Below, in pieces: positions 1-7,642 of a stretch of 64,000 bases of DNA (its first letter is position 1; each line of letters opens with the position of its first letter). Origin of the DNA: Candidatus Melainabacteria bacterium (GTDB taxonomy: Bacteria > Cyanobacteriota > Vampirovibrionia > Obscuribacterales > Obscuribacteraceae); NCBI GenBank assembly GCA_003963305.1, contig RXJR01000012.1, positions 43,699-107,698 on the forward strand, in the 5' to 3' direction. The notes under the pieces are model-generated. The model saw nothing but the letters and a program-made list of their open reading frames with translations. It did not search any database and was not told the DNA's origin. The position numbers were made by a program, and so were the translations under genes.

Positions 1-357
1 CGCCGGTTTGCCTTGACGCTCTTCAGCCTTGGCGAGCACTTTGTCTTTCAATTCAATTGTATCGATCAAAATGCGTGTGTAATGCTGTCTGTGTCCTTGT
101 TTCTTACGTGTGCCTTTCTTTGGCTTCATGTGATAAACAATGACTTTTTTAGTCTTGTGGTGGGAAAGAATTTTTCCACTTACCTTGGCGCCTTCGATGA
201 AAGGGGCGCCCAATGTGGAGTTGGCACCGTCGACAATCATCAAGATTTTGTCGAATACGAAAGCAGTTCCTGCTTCACCTTCAGTCAAATCGACGTCGAC
301 GAAACGACCAGCTTCTAGCTGATACTGCCTTCCGCAAGCTTCTACTATGGCAAACAT
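1..357 (-). CDS. rplU: 50S ribosomal protein L21 (partial)
   Basis: Translation of the complement from the ATG at 357 begins MFAIVEACGRQYQLEAGRF and continues through a basic segment (HMKPKKGTRKKQGHRQHYT) to the left edge without a stop. The N-terminal FAIVE-x-GGRQY-like start and the lysine/arginine-rich K-x-K-R-R-K-x-x-G-H-R-Q stretch are diagnostic of bacterial L21, which binds 23S rRNA in the large subunit. The usual GGKQY is CGRQY here. About 119 codons are visible and L21 is usually 100-130 residues, so only the C-terminus is missing. The gene runs off the window; in most bacteria rpmA (L27) follows, but that cannot be seen here. Confidence 0.95.
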   Translation of the reverse strand, partial: MFAIVEACGRQYQLEAGRFVDVDLTEGEAGTAFVFDKILMIVDGANSTLGAPFIEGAKVSGKILSHHKTKKVIVYHMKPKKGTRKKQGHRQHYTRILIDTIELKDKVLAKAEERQGKPA

Positions 358-753
358 CTTTTTGTCTCCGATCCTCTCTCTACTTGTCCGTGCTGGGTTG
401 TCCCTGCGGCGATGCCGACTCGATGCCGATTCGCTTACTAATCAGTAAATTCGTCAGCAAAGTTTTGCTGCCCATTGAACTTTTTGCGGCTACCTTACGT
501 ATTTCAAGTAGCGGGCAATGAAGCTCATTCCGGCACAATTGAAGAAGAATACTATCAAATACTAACCTGGAGGGTCAAATCAAGAATTTCCTAACAACTG
601 CCGGGCAGCGCATTCGGCGCTTTATACAGCATAATTGTTGTTCCAGTCTGGCAAAAGCCGATCCGGGCTGAACGTAAAGCTGCGCTTAATCATTGTTACG
701 TGCCTTGCGCCCACGTCCTTAGTAGTCCACGCACAGTCAGGAGGAGCAGCAAG
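358..753. other. Intergenic region upstream of rplU
   Basis: About 400 bases between the divergent rplU and the small ORF at 754. It should hold the rplU promoter and leader on the minus strand and the promoter of the small ORF on the plus strand. I see a short palindrome around 453-466 (agcaaa/tttgct) but no convincing sigma-70 promoter, tRNA or conserved leader. Open frames across it lack coding character. Confidence 0.5.
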
Positions 754-975
754 ATGGCTGAGAAAGAAGAAACCGAGTTGGGCAGAAGCAAAGAGCCTGT
801 CACTCCCGCTCAGCATCTCATGCATCTGCTGACAATTGGTTGGAGTCCCACTTCTCCCCTCATTCAAAGATATGTGGCTGAGAATGGGTTGTCTCGGGAC
901 CTGTCGCAGTGGCAAGCCATTCAGGGAGACTTCGCTTCACGCCAGCCTGCCAAGCCTGCCGGCAAGCAAAAATGA
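754..975 (+). CDS. Small hypothetical protein
   Basis: A 73-residue protein. The ATG at 754 is chosen because AGGAGG lies at 739-744, nine bases upstream; an in-frame upstream start at about 700 has no such site. It is a small soluble protein with a charged N-terminus, a central W-S-P-T-S-P-L-I-Q-R-Y-V segment and a Pro/Ala/Lys-rich tail. There is no signal peptide, membrane segment or metal-binding motif. I do not recognise the family. It lies about 110 bases upstream of the peroxiredoxin gene on the same strand, but nothing else links them. Confidence 0.65.
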   Translation: MAEKEETELGRSKEPVTPAQHLMHLLTIGWSPTSPLIQRYVAENGLSRDLSQWQAIQGDFASRQPAKPAGKQK

Positions 976-1085
976 GCCCGGTTTCCTAATTGTGCAATTT
1001 CCATTAACACTTTCCACTTTTAGACTCATTCGATCTAAGCTTTTTCATTAACTAATCCCCACCATTGTCGTCGGAGTAAGTCTCT

Positions 1086-1625
1086 ATGTTGCAAGTTGGA
1101 AAAAGAGCTCCAGATTTTGACATGCCCTCAACCAAGGACATGAAAGGTCTCAAAGAGAACGTTCGTTTGTCAGACTACAAGGGCAAGTTCCTTGTTATGT
1201 TCTTCTATCCATTGGATTTCACTTTCGTCTGCCCAACAGAATTGAAAGCATTCAGCCATAAATATGATGAATTGAAGAAAGCCGGTGCTGAAGTATTGGC
1301 AGTATCGACTGACTCTGTATTCAGTCACCGCGCCTGGATCAACACTCCAGAAGACAAGGGTGGACTCGGTTCACTCAACTACGTACTCGCTTCAGACATC
1401 ACCAAAGATGTTAGCCGCGACTACGGTGTATTGATGGAAGACAAAGGCATCGCTCTGCGTGGCTTGTTCATCATCGATCCAGATGGCATCCTCCAGTATC
1501 AAGTTGTACACAGCCTCAACATCGGACGCAGCGTCGACGAAACACTTCGTGTACTCGAAGCTCTCAAGACCGGCGGACTTTGCGGCGCTGACTGGAAGCC
1601 AGGTCAAAAACCATTGACCGTCTAA
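1086..1625 (+). CDS. 2-Cys peroxiredoxin (AhpC/Prx1 type)
   Basis: A 179-residue thiol peroxidase that reduces H2O2 and organic hydroperoxides in the cytoplasm. The peroxidatic cysteine is Cys49 in the motif DFTFVCPTEL, and the resolving cysteine is about Cys166 in GGLCGADWKPG, as in typical 2-Cys Prx1/AhpC enzymes. The F-Y-P-L-D-F-T-F-V-C-P-T-E block and the later Y-x-V-L and R-G-L-F-I-I-D-P-D-G segments are all present. Length is normal for the family. A GGAGTAAG stretch sits just upstream of the ATG, and a strong intrinsic terminator follows the stop, so it is probably transcribed alone. The next gene encodes a CxxC thioredoxin-fold protein that could act in the same redox network. No AhpF reductase gene is present. 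Confidence 0.95.
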   Translation: MLQVGKRAPDFDMPSTKDMKGLKENVRLSDYKGKFLVMFFYPLDFTFVCPTELKAFSHKYDELKKAGAEVLAVSTDSVFSHRAWINTPEDKGGLGSLNYVLASDITKDVSRDYGVLMEDKGIALRGLFIIDPDGILQYQVVHSLNIGRSVDETLRVLEALKTGGLCGADWKPGQKPLTV

Positions 1626-1646
1626 TCACGTCAAGAACGAATTGCG

Positions 1647-1680
1647 AACCGCCGGGTCTCTTGGCCCGGCGGTTTCATTT
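1647..1680 (+). terminator. Intrinsic terminator after the peroxiredoxin gene
   Basis: A perfect 10-bp GC-rich stem (AACCGCCGGG at 1647-1656 paired with CCCGGCGGTT at 1664-1673), a 7-base loop and a T-containing tail (TTTCATTT) about 20 bases after the stop codon. This is the classic rho-independent form. Confidence 0.85.
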
Positions 1681-1819
1681 AGATAAGAATTGGAACTTGG
1701 CTATGTCGAAACGCTGATTATCTGCCTACCAGCGTTAAAATTATTAGGCGATGCGTGACTGAATGGACGAGTTGCGCAAGTTGGAAAGAATGCCGGTCAT
1801 GTCCGGCCAAGGAGGAACC

Positions 1820-2293
1820 ATGCCGCTTCGTATGGACAGTCCGTTGCCTTCGCTCAAAGGCGGCACCGACTGGTTCAATTCAGCTCCTATCACTGATGAA
1901 GAGTTGAAAGGATCGCCAGTGCTCATACACTTCTGGGCAATCAGCTGCGGTACTTGCAAAGAATCATTGCCTGACGTAAGCCAGTGGATTGAGAAATACG
2001 GCCCGCAGGGATTGAAAGTAATCGCCGTCCACATGCCGCGCCAGGAAAGTGATACCAAGGTCGAAGACGTCAAGGCTGCTATCGAAGAGTACGAAGTCAA
2101 GCAACCATGCGTCGTTGATAACTGGCACGAAATCACGGATGCCTTCGAAAATAAGTATGTACCTGCCTTCTATCTCTTCGACAGAGAAGGCAAGATGCGC
2201 GATTTCAAAGCCGGTGAAAAAGCACCGAAGATGGTGGCACAGGCAATCGAGCGCATCATGTCCGAAGCTCCTGTGAAAGAAGAAGCTAAGTAA
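1820..2293 (+). CDS. Thioredoxin-fold protein with CGTC motif (TlpA/ResA-like)
   Basis: A 157-residue thioredoxin-fold protein. The active-site motif is C-G-T-C at residues 43-46, inside the hydrophobic H-F-W-A-I-S-C-G-T-C-K-E-S-L-P context typical of TlpA/ResA/AhpC-TSA-like thiol-disulfide oxidoreductases. The cis-proline V-P-A-F-Y-L-F-D segment follows at about residue 117. The start at 1820 is preferred because AAGGAGG ends five bases upstream; a longer in-frame form from 1763 has no ribosome-binding site. No signal peptide or membrane anchor is visible from this start, so it is probably cytoplasmic, unlike most TlpA proteins. Its position after the peroxiredoxin gene suggests a role in peroxide or thiol homeostasis, but a terminator separates them. 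The exact substrate is unknown. Confidence 0.88.
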   Translation: MPLRMDSPLPSLKGGTDWFNSAPITDEELKGSPVLIHFWAISCGTCKESLPDVSQWIEKYGPQGLKVIAVHMPRQESDTKVEDVKAAIEEYEVKQPCVVDNWHEITDAFENKYVPAFYLFDREGKMRDFKAGEKAPKMVAQAIERIMSEAPVKEEAK

Positions 2294-2373
2294 GACGGGC
2301 GCAATACTCCACGCGCGGACCAGATTCAGGTGAATGCCGAATCGGTCTGTTGCATCATAATCAGGTGATGATA

Positions 2374-3651
2374 ATGACTACAGCCGCTGTTGCAACACGT
2401 TCACAACAAATATTCGAGCGAGCCAAGTCGGTGATTCCTGGCGGAGTCAATTCACCTGTGCGCTCATGCAAATCGGTTGGTTCCGATCCTATTTTTATGG
2501 ATCGGGCAGACGGACCTCATTTGTACGATATCGATGGTAATCGCTACATAGATTACGTCGGCTCCTGGGGTCCGATGATTCTCGGACACCGTCACCCTCG
2601 AGTGCTTGAAGCGATCGAGTTGACACTCAAGCAAGGAACCAGTTTCGGTGCTCCGTCTAGAGCCGAAGTAGAGATGGCTGAACTGGTCTGCAAACTGATG
2701 CCGTCAGTTGAGATGGTACGCATGGTCAATTCCGGAACAGAAGCAACCATGTCTGCTATTCGTCTGGCTCGTGCTTTCACTAAGCGCACCATGATTGTCA
2801 AATTTGACGGCTGCTATCACGGGCATGCCGATTCATTCCTGGTTAAAGCAGGTTCGGGATTGGCAACGTTGGGCATCTCCAGTTCGCCGGGCGCTCCTGA
2901 AGAAATCACCAAGCTGACAATGTCCATTCCTTTCAATGATGTCAGTGCCTTGAAGAAAACATTCGATGCGCATGGAAAAGAGATTGCAGCGGTTATTCTC
3001 GAGCCGATCGTTGGCAATGCCGGATTGATTCTTCCGGAAGAAAACTATCTCTCCAAAATTCGCGATCTCTGCACCGAACATGGTGCGCTTCTGATATTCG
3101 ACGAAGTCATGACTGGTTTTCGTGTCGCGCTGGGCGGTGCCCAGGAGTTGTATAAGATCAAGCCTGATTTGACGACTCTTGGAAAAATTATCGGCGGCGG
3201 ATTGCCAGTCGGCGCCTATGGTGGAAGAAAGGACATCATGGAAATGATTGCTCCATCCGGTCCCGTTTATCAAGCCGGCACATTGTCTGGAAATCCTCTT
3301 GCTATGGCAGCTGGCATTGCGCAATTGAAGACATTGCAGGCGCCGGGCACTTATGCTCATCTGGAGCAAAACACACAGCGCTTAGCTGACGGTCTGAAAG
3401 GACTTTCTAAATCAATTCAGGTCGTCTCTGTACCTGGAATGTTAGGTGTGTTTTTCAGCAACAAACCAGTAACTGATTTTGAGAGCGCCCAAAAGTGTGA
3501 CACCGAGCAGTTCGCAAAAGTCTGGCGCAGTTTGATCGAAAAAGGTGTTTACTGGCCGCCGTCGCAATTCGAAGCCGCATTTATTTCTCTGGTTCACACC
3601 AAGAATGATATTGATGCCACCATCGAAGCATTTAAAGAAGCGATCAAGTAA
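2374..3651 (+). CDS. hemL: Glutamate-1-semialdehyde 2,1-aminomutase
   Basis: A 425-residue PLP enzyme of class-III aminotransferase fold that converts glutamate-1-semialdehyde to 5-aminolevulinate in the C5 tetrapyrrole pathway. The N-terminal P-G-G-V-N-S-P-V-R block, D-G-x-x-Y-x-D-Y-V-x-S-W-G-P, the F-D-E-V-M-T-G-F-R block and the PLP lysine in T-L-G-K-I-I-G-G-G-L-P-V-G (about Lys271) are all diagnostic of HemL rather than other aminotransferases. ATG 2374 is chosen because AGGTGAT at 2363-2369 matches the anti-Shine-Dalgarno and it gives the family length (E. coli 426). In-frame TTG 2350 and ATG 2368 are alternatives. It starts 80 bases after the thioredoxin-fold gene, which allows cotranscription. 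Confidence 0.96.
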   Translation: MTTAAVATRSQQIFERAKSVIPGGVNSPVRSCKSVGSDPIFMDRADGPHLYDIDGNRYIDYVGSWGPMILGHRHPRVLEAIELTLKQGTSFGAPSRAEVEMAELVCKLMPSVEMVRMVNSGTEATMSAIRLARAFTKRTMIVKFDGCYHGHADSFLVKAGSGLATLGISSSPGAPEEITKLTMSIPFNDVSALKKTFDAHGKEIAAVILEPIVGNAGLILPEENYLSKIRDLCTEHGALLIFDEVMTGFRVALGGAQELYKIKPDLTTLGKIIGGGLPVGAYGGRKDIMEMIAPSGPVYQAGTLSGNPLAMAAGIAQLKTLQAPGTYAHLEQNTQRLADGLKGLSKSIQVVSVPGMLGVFFSNKPVTDFESAQKCDTEQFAKVWRSLIEKGVYWPPSQFEAAFISLVHTKNDIDATIEAFKEAIK

Positions 3652-3695
3652 TCGCGATTGTTAGAATCGGTCAAATCACAGGATAGTTCGAACCG

Positions 3696-4469
3696 CTACT
3701 TCAAGTTGATCGACGAAACGACTTTATCGAGCACGTCCAGACTTGGCGAATATTTGTCGCGCGATAATTTCTGGCAGTACTGATTGCTTTTTTTGATTGG
3801 CAGACCATTAGGCAGTCCAGTAGCTTTAACGGGCCAGAAGAATGAGACGTAATACTTCGAATCGGCGGTAATCCCCTGAAACGCATAAATAAAATCAGAT
3901 GCGGAAAGCGGCGGGTCCCCATTACCGTAAGCCGTAACGAACGATACGCCAGTGCCACCATTTTTATTAAAAGTCAAATATTTTTCCTGCAAATGACAAA
4001 ACTGTGCGCCATCTGATTCTGGCAGAACAGGTATTTCTTCAACGCCCGTTGATGATTTGTTGGCTATGATTTTTCGCAGCATAGCAATCTGCTTGTCGAA
4101 TTCGACTTTCTTGTTTTTGGGAAAGATGGCACGATATTCGGCTAGTGGATAAACCAGTAAATGTGGCTGAGAGAAATCGTTATCACCATACTTGCTCTTT
4201 TTTCCGTCAAAAGAAACATAGATGTGTTTTGGTGCTCCATTTAAGTAGATGATCTCTTCATCGGGTTCGTATTTTTCGGCAGCTCGGATCTCGACTTTCA
4301 CCGTTTTCGCGACGCCCGTCGCATCCAGTTCAACTTTCAGCTTATCGACGCTGCTAGCGGCGGATGGGGGCTTACTGGGAGGAGCGGCGAGGCTAGCTGT
4401 GTTCGTCAGTAGCGAAGTTCCCATGCAGGTTGCTAGCAGTACTGCACATGCCAACTTCTTGAATGCCAT
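3696..4469 (-). CDS. Secreted hypothetical protein
   Basis: A 257-residue exported protein of unknown function. From ATG 4469 the N-terminus is a clear signal peptide: M-A-F-K-K, then a hydrophobic core (L-A-C-A-V-L-L-A-T-C-M-G) and an A-x-A-like site before a Pro/Ser/Ala-rich spacer. GGAGA lies eight bases upstream of this ATG. The open frame continues to 4688, but that extension would place the signal peptide internally and is rejected. The mature part is mixed alpha/beta with no motif I recognise. It is convergent with hemL (44 bases apart) and divergent from the next small genes. Confidence 0.8.
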   Translation of the reverse strand: MAFKKLACAVLLATCMGTSLLTNTASLAAPPSKPPSAASSVDKLKVELDATGVAKTVKVEIRAAEKYEPDEEIIYLNGAPKHIYVSFDGKKSKYGDNDFSQPHLLVYPLAEYRAIFPKNKKVEFDKQIAMLRKIIANKSSTGVEEIPVLPESDGAQFCHLQEKYLTFNKNGGTGVSFVTAYGNGDPPLSASDFIYAFQGITADSKYYVSFFWPVKATGLPNGLPIKKSNQYCQKLSRDKYSPSLDVLDKVVSSINLK

Positions 4470-4665
4470 CTTTTGATTCTCCGGAAAGTGAACCCAAGCC
4501 AGGGAATATACCATCTCCTGGTTTAAAACGTGCGCGTGTATCTGGTTGACACCGCAGACTGCGTCCATGCTGCCTGATCTGTTCACGTACACAGCGTGTT
4601 CACGCACCCGCATTAGTGTTTTAGGAGGAGAACACTTTGTTAACTCTTCGAGTTGAGGTGGCGGT

Positions 4666-4908
4666 ATGAACGAAACAACAGAAACCAAAAACTGGCCAGA
4701 CCTGGCGATTGGTCTTTTCGAAAGGTTAACGGGTCGAGGAGCTGAGATTTGCTACGACTTCCGCAATATGGAAGTGCAGGTGCCAAGCAAGGTCGGCACC
4801 GACGCCGATCACGCTTTGTGGAAAGTGAATGGCGTGCTCATTATCAGGACATGCGAAACCAATTCTCATCAAGGCAAATCAAGCTCGAACGGTCGAGAAA
4901 ATGAGTAG
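4666..4908 (+). CDS. Small hypothetical protein, first of a coupled pair
   Basis: An 80-residue soluble protein starting at ATG 4666 with a GAGGTGG ribosome-binding site close upstream. The body, roughly residues 10-60, looks like a compact beta-rich domain (motifs L-F-E-R-L-T-G-R-G-A-E-I and M-E-V-Q-V-P-S-K). The last 15 residues are Ser/Asn/Gly-rich and probably disordered. The stop codon overlaps the start of the next gene by eight bases, which points to translational coupling and a shared function. I do not recognise the family. The G+C content is similar to the neighbours and I see no mobile-element marks. Confidence 0.7.
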   Translation: MNETTETKNWPDLAIGLFERLTGRGAEICYDFRNMEVQVPSKVGTDADHALWKVNGVLIIRTCETNSHQGKSSSNGRENE

Positions 4909-5245
4909 GATTGAGGTTCTGGGAGCCTTAATTGCCGAAAGTCAAACAGGCAAAATAAGCCTGAAAGCCGATGGTGAAAGTTGCCAACTTATCTGCAACA
5001 ACTTCCCCAAAAGCGCATTGCTGTCTAATGTTCTCTTTCTCGCGGAAGAAGAAAACAGACAGCGACTGAAGAATTGTCACTCAAGCTTCGCAGCATTAGG
5101 CTTGTCGGTGGATGTGCTTGTGAAAGGCACGGTCGTCGCTAAGATGGGCAGAGAGGCTCAACCGGGTGTGCTGTCCAGACTTCTGGGGATGGGATCGATA
5201 GAACTTAGAGTCATCCCTTTTATGGCAAGTATCCTCACGACTTAA
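4901..5245 (+). CDS. Small hypothetical protein, second of a coupled pair
   Basis: A 114-residue protein. ATG 4901 is favoured because it overlaps the end of the upstream gene (stop at 4906-4908), a typical coupling arrangement; no separate strong ribosome-binding site is visible. It has an N-terminal helix (R-I-E-V-L-G-A-L-I-A-E), a central helix-rich part and a C-terminal basic Gly-rich segment (P-G-V-L-S-R-L-L-G-M-G). There is no signal peptide or membrane segment. I cannot assign a family. The two proteins may form a complex, inferred only from gene overlap. Confidence 0.65.
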   Translation: MSRIEVLGALIAESQTGKISLKADGESCQLICNNFPKSALLSNVLFLAEEENRQRLKNCHSSFAALGLSVDVLVKGTVVAKMGREAQPGVLSRLLGMGSIELRVIPFMASILTT

Positions 5246-5325
5246 GTGGTTTAGGTGCTTGGTTCATGGTGGTGGTTCTGCATCTGAGGCTTTGGTTGGA
5301 ATACATCAAGATCACCGGTGGCACG

Positions 5326-5805
5326 TTGAAAACACAACACAAAATATTCAAAAAATCCTCAACGATACCAGCAAGCGCAGAAGAGGTTTTCGATTGGCAT
5401 ACGCAACCAGACGCGCTTCTCAAGCTCACGCCGCCGTGGATTAAATGTCGCGTCAAACCGACGCGCGATGGCATTCACGATGGCAATCGAGTACTGCTCA
5501 AGATTCGCCGGGGACCAATTTGCATAAACTGGTTGGCCGAACAGCGAAACGTGGAAGTAGCCAGACGTTTCGAAGACATTCAGATCTATGGACCGTTTGG
5601 CTATTGGCACCACGTCCATCGCTTCATTCCGATAGATTCAAGCCACTGCATACTCGAAGATAGCATCGAATACGACATGAAACTGAAGCCGCTTCTCAAC
5701 CCGCTCGCTGGTCTGCTGGTGGAGCCGGATTTAGAGAGGTTGTTCGCGTTTAGACACGCGGTGACTATTGCGCAATTCGAGAAGAAACCGAGCAACAAGT
5801 TCTGA
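5326..5805 (+). CDS. SRPBCC-family protein (START-like fold)
   Basis: A protein of about 159 residues of the SRPBCC/polyketide-cyclase superfamily, a helix-grip fold that binds hydrophobic ligands. The diagnostic N-terminal pattern is I-P-A-S-A-E-E-V-F-D-W-H-x-x-P-D-A-L-x-x-L-T-P-P-W, followed by a beta-strand-rich middle and the terminal E-x-D-L-x-R-L-F-A-F-R-H helix seen in this subgroup (COG4276-like). The TTG at 5326 with GGTGG shortly upstream places the start where relatives begin. An in-frame ATG at 5266 would add 20 residues but has no ribosome-binding site. Some relatives are fused to or neighbour NAD-dependent epimerases; none is adjacent here. The ligand is unknown. Confidence 0.8.
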   Translation: MKTQHKIFKKSSTIPASAEEVFDWHTQPDALLKLTPPWIKCRVKPTRDGIHDGNRVLLKIRRGPICINWLAEQRNVEVARRFEDIQIYGPFGYWHHVHRFIPIDSSHCILEDSIEYDMKLKPLLNPLAGLLVEPDLERLFAFRHAVTIAQFEKKPSNKF

Positions 5806-5858
5806 CTGAGGCTGACTTTGTTTCTCTGTGACAGTATCTCTAATGCCTTCGCTGCTCA

Positions 5859-7118
5859 TTATCGATGAGTTCCGGCAATCGATTTTTTCAAGTCCTCATG
5901 TTCGAACGCGGAAGACATGCGTTCAATTTCACTGGATTTGATTCCTAAACCTGCGGCTACGACAGACCAGGATGACACTGCCATTCCGACTTCATACGCT
6001 ATAGCCCGAGCTTCCGGAGCACTGAGATCAAAATATGCGGCTACTTCAAGCGCCAGGTCCAGTGAGGCCGTAGCATCGTCAAGATCAATGGATGTACTGA
6101 GTATGCGCGGTCTAATATCAATCGGCACAGGATTTAAATCGTATGCTGGCGATAACTGCCAGCCAGCGGTATCACCGTATAAAAAGCCATGATTACGCAA
6201 GTGGTCATCGGTATTGGAAATAAGTATGTTCAGGACCACGCGTCTCCAAAGTTGCTGCAAATCATGTTCTACGTTGCGCCCGTTCTGTCGTAACGCGTCC
6301 ACGATGTCCAGATAGCTTTTTTGTTCGTTGTCCTTCGCACCGAGCATGCTCATAGCTGATACAAATGGGATACGTCTTTCATTTTGACGGTCGAATCTGC
6401 GTAAAAGAAGAATGTCCCTGTTTCCAATCTTTTCTAATCTCCATGGAGGTACGTTGATACCAGATTTAGTGGCAAGTGTAAGAGCTACTGCTTCCCACCG
6501 TGATGTATCGATCTCATCGCCATCATGCGGGAATTTTGCGATAGCCAGATGTGCATCTTTATCTCGCACTGATGCTTTTGGCCGTGCTCCTCCAAGAGAT
6601 GAGCCTGGTGCTAGCAACAATCGCATATCGTCGTCAGATTCTTTGTCCCGCAGCACGTGTTGAGCTGCGGTAAGGAGTTTCGGGAGATCGACTAACGGTG
6701 GAATTTTGCTTGTTGGGTCATTTGCTAAAAATGGTCCGCCAGCGGTTTTAGCGAATCGCAGCGCTCCCTGTCGAGTCTCGTCATCAACCAATAACAGGTA
6801 GTCGATTTCACGTAATGTGCGTGGAGTTTTTCCTTCACTTTTAGCTCGCCGCCTTTCAGCCCGGCGCATGAGCGCGCGACCCCATCTGTCGGGGGCCGAA
6901 TCGCCAATGGCACCAAAAAGTGCTCGATCATTGCTGTGAAACGGTCCAGGACCGAGTGCTAGTGCGGGTTCCAGCGAGAAGTGCACTGGATTCAAAAGCC
7001 AGTCTCTGTCATATTCAAACGACGCGGTGTGCTTATCGTTGCGTGTTCTGGTCCAAAGTTTGCCGACGAGGTGGGTTTTCTCGAACAAATCTATATAGAC
7101 CAGTGTTTCGCTTTCCAT
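5859..7118 (-). CDS. hipA: HipA-family serine/threonine kinase toxin
   Basis: A 419-residue HipA-type kinase, the toxin of a type II toxin-antitoxin pair. E. coli HipA phosphorylates glutamyl-tRNA synthetase, but the target here is unknown. Visible features: the N-terminal HipA subdomain (G-P-G-P-F-x-S-N-D-R-A-L-F-G-A-I-G-D-S-A-P-D-R-W-G), the glycine-rich loop S-L-G-G-A-R-P-K, the catalytic segment N-I-L-I-S-N-T-D-D-H-L-R-N-H-G-F and the metal-binding D in S-P-A-Y-D-L-N-P. The kinase centre therefore looks intact. ATG 7118 shares one base with the hipB stop (TGATG); GTG 7121 is an alternative. The order antitoxin-toxin with overlap is typical. Length is close to E. coli HipA (440). Confidence 0.93.
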   Translation of the reverse strand: MESETLVYIDLFEKTHLVGKLWTRTRNDKHTASFEYDRDWLLNPVHFSLEPALALGPGPFHSNDRALFGAIGDSAPDRWGRALMRRAERRRAKSEGKTPRTLREIDYLLLVDDETRQGALRFAKTAGGPFLANDPTSKIPPLVDLPKLLTAAQHVLRDKESDDDMRLLLAPGSSLGGARPKASVRDKDAHLAIAKFPHDGDEIDTSRWEAVALTLATKSGINVPPWRLEKIGNRDILLLRRFDRQNERRIPFVSAMSMLGAKDNEQKSYLDIVDALRQNGRNVEHDLQQLWRRVVLNILISNTDDHLRNHGFLYGDTAGWQLSPAYDLNPVPIDIRPRILSTSIDLDDATASLDLALEVAAYFDLSAPEARAIAYEVGMAVSSWSVVAAGLGIKSSEIERMSSAFEHEDLKKSIAGTHR

Positions 7119-7462
7119 CACGAACCACCGGCTTCATCTTGCGATTTGGCTTTACGAAGTCTTATTCGTTTAGGCAGTCGTTCTTCATCAAGCTGGCGCC
7201 CAAGTGAATCTTGGCTTACATCAGCAAGGTCGTTGACTCGTTCAATCATTCCGAGAGCGAATAGAATCGTTGCATAAGTGCCAAATGAAACGTTTGGGTC
7301 ACCATTCTCGACGTTATACAACGTCATGCGGCTGATTGAAGCTCTTTCGGCGAGAACTTTTGTTGGAATGCGGCGACGCAATCGAGCGTCGCGGATGTCT
7401 TGTCCGAGTTTGCGAACAGCGCGTTTGACTGGGTTGGGAATGTGCGGATTGATTTTTTGCAT
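7118..7462 (-). CDS. hipB: HipB-like XRE antitoxin/repressor
   Basis: A 114-residue DNA-binding protein with an XRE-type helix-turn-helix at about residues 18-75 (L-G-Q-D-I-R-D-A-R-L-R-R-R-I-P, then L-A-E-R-A-S-I-S-R-M-T-L-Y-N-V-E-N-G-D). It carries a C-terminal basic extension (L-P-K-R-I-R-L-R-K). It directly precedes and overlaps hipA, which identifies it as the antitoxin that binds the toxin and represses the operon. The ATG at 7462 has no obvious ribosome-binding site, so the message may be leaderless or poorly initiated. The upstream 100 bases hold three copies of a TTGACCT half-site that could be its operator. Confidence 0.9.
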   Translation of the reverse strand: MQKINPHIPNPVKRAVRKLGQDIRDARLRRRIPTKVLAERASISRMTLYNVENGDPNVSFGTYATILFALGMIERVNDLADVSQDSLGRQLDEERLPKRIRLRKAKSQDEAGGS

Positions 7463-7504
7463 AACGTCTAATTTGTTTGCTCTTATATGTTTTACTGTAA
7501 ACGA

Positions 7505-7573
7505 TACTTGACCTAAAGTCGAGCCCGTTTTGATGTTATGCTCGTGAATGTAAGGTCAAGTATGATTGACCTT
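7505..7573. promoter_or_regulatory. Operator-like TTGACCT half-sites upstream of hipBA
   Basis: Three copies of TTGACCT occur upstream of hipB: plus orientation at 7508-7514, minus at 7553-7559 and plus at 7566-7572. The last two form a perfect inverted repeat (AAGGTCAA at 7552-7559, 6-base spacer, TTGACCTT at 7566-7573). The first and second extend to a 10-base perfect inverted match (TACTTGACCT / AGGTCAAGTA). HipB proteins bind palindromic operators upstream of their own operon, so these are good candidates. The assignment is inferred from position and symmetry. Confidence 0.6.
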
Positions 7574-7642
7574 ATAGTTTATATGGACATCTATATTAGG
7601 CCTTATGTTGCTCGTCCATTGATTCGGGGCATGCTGGACGCT

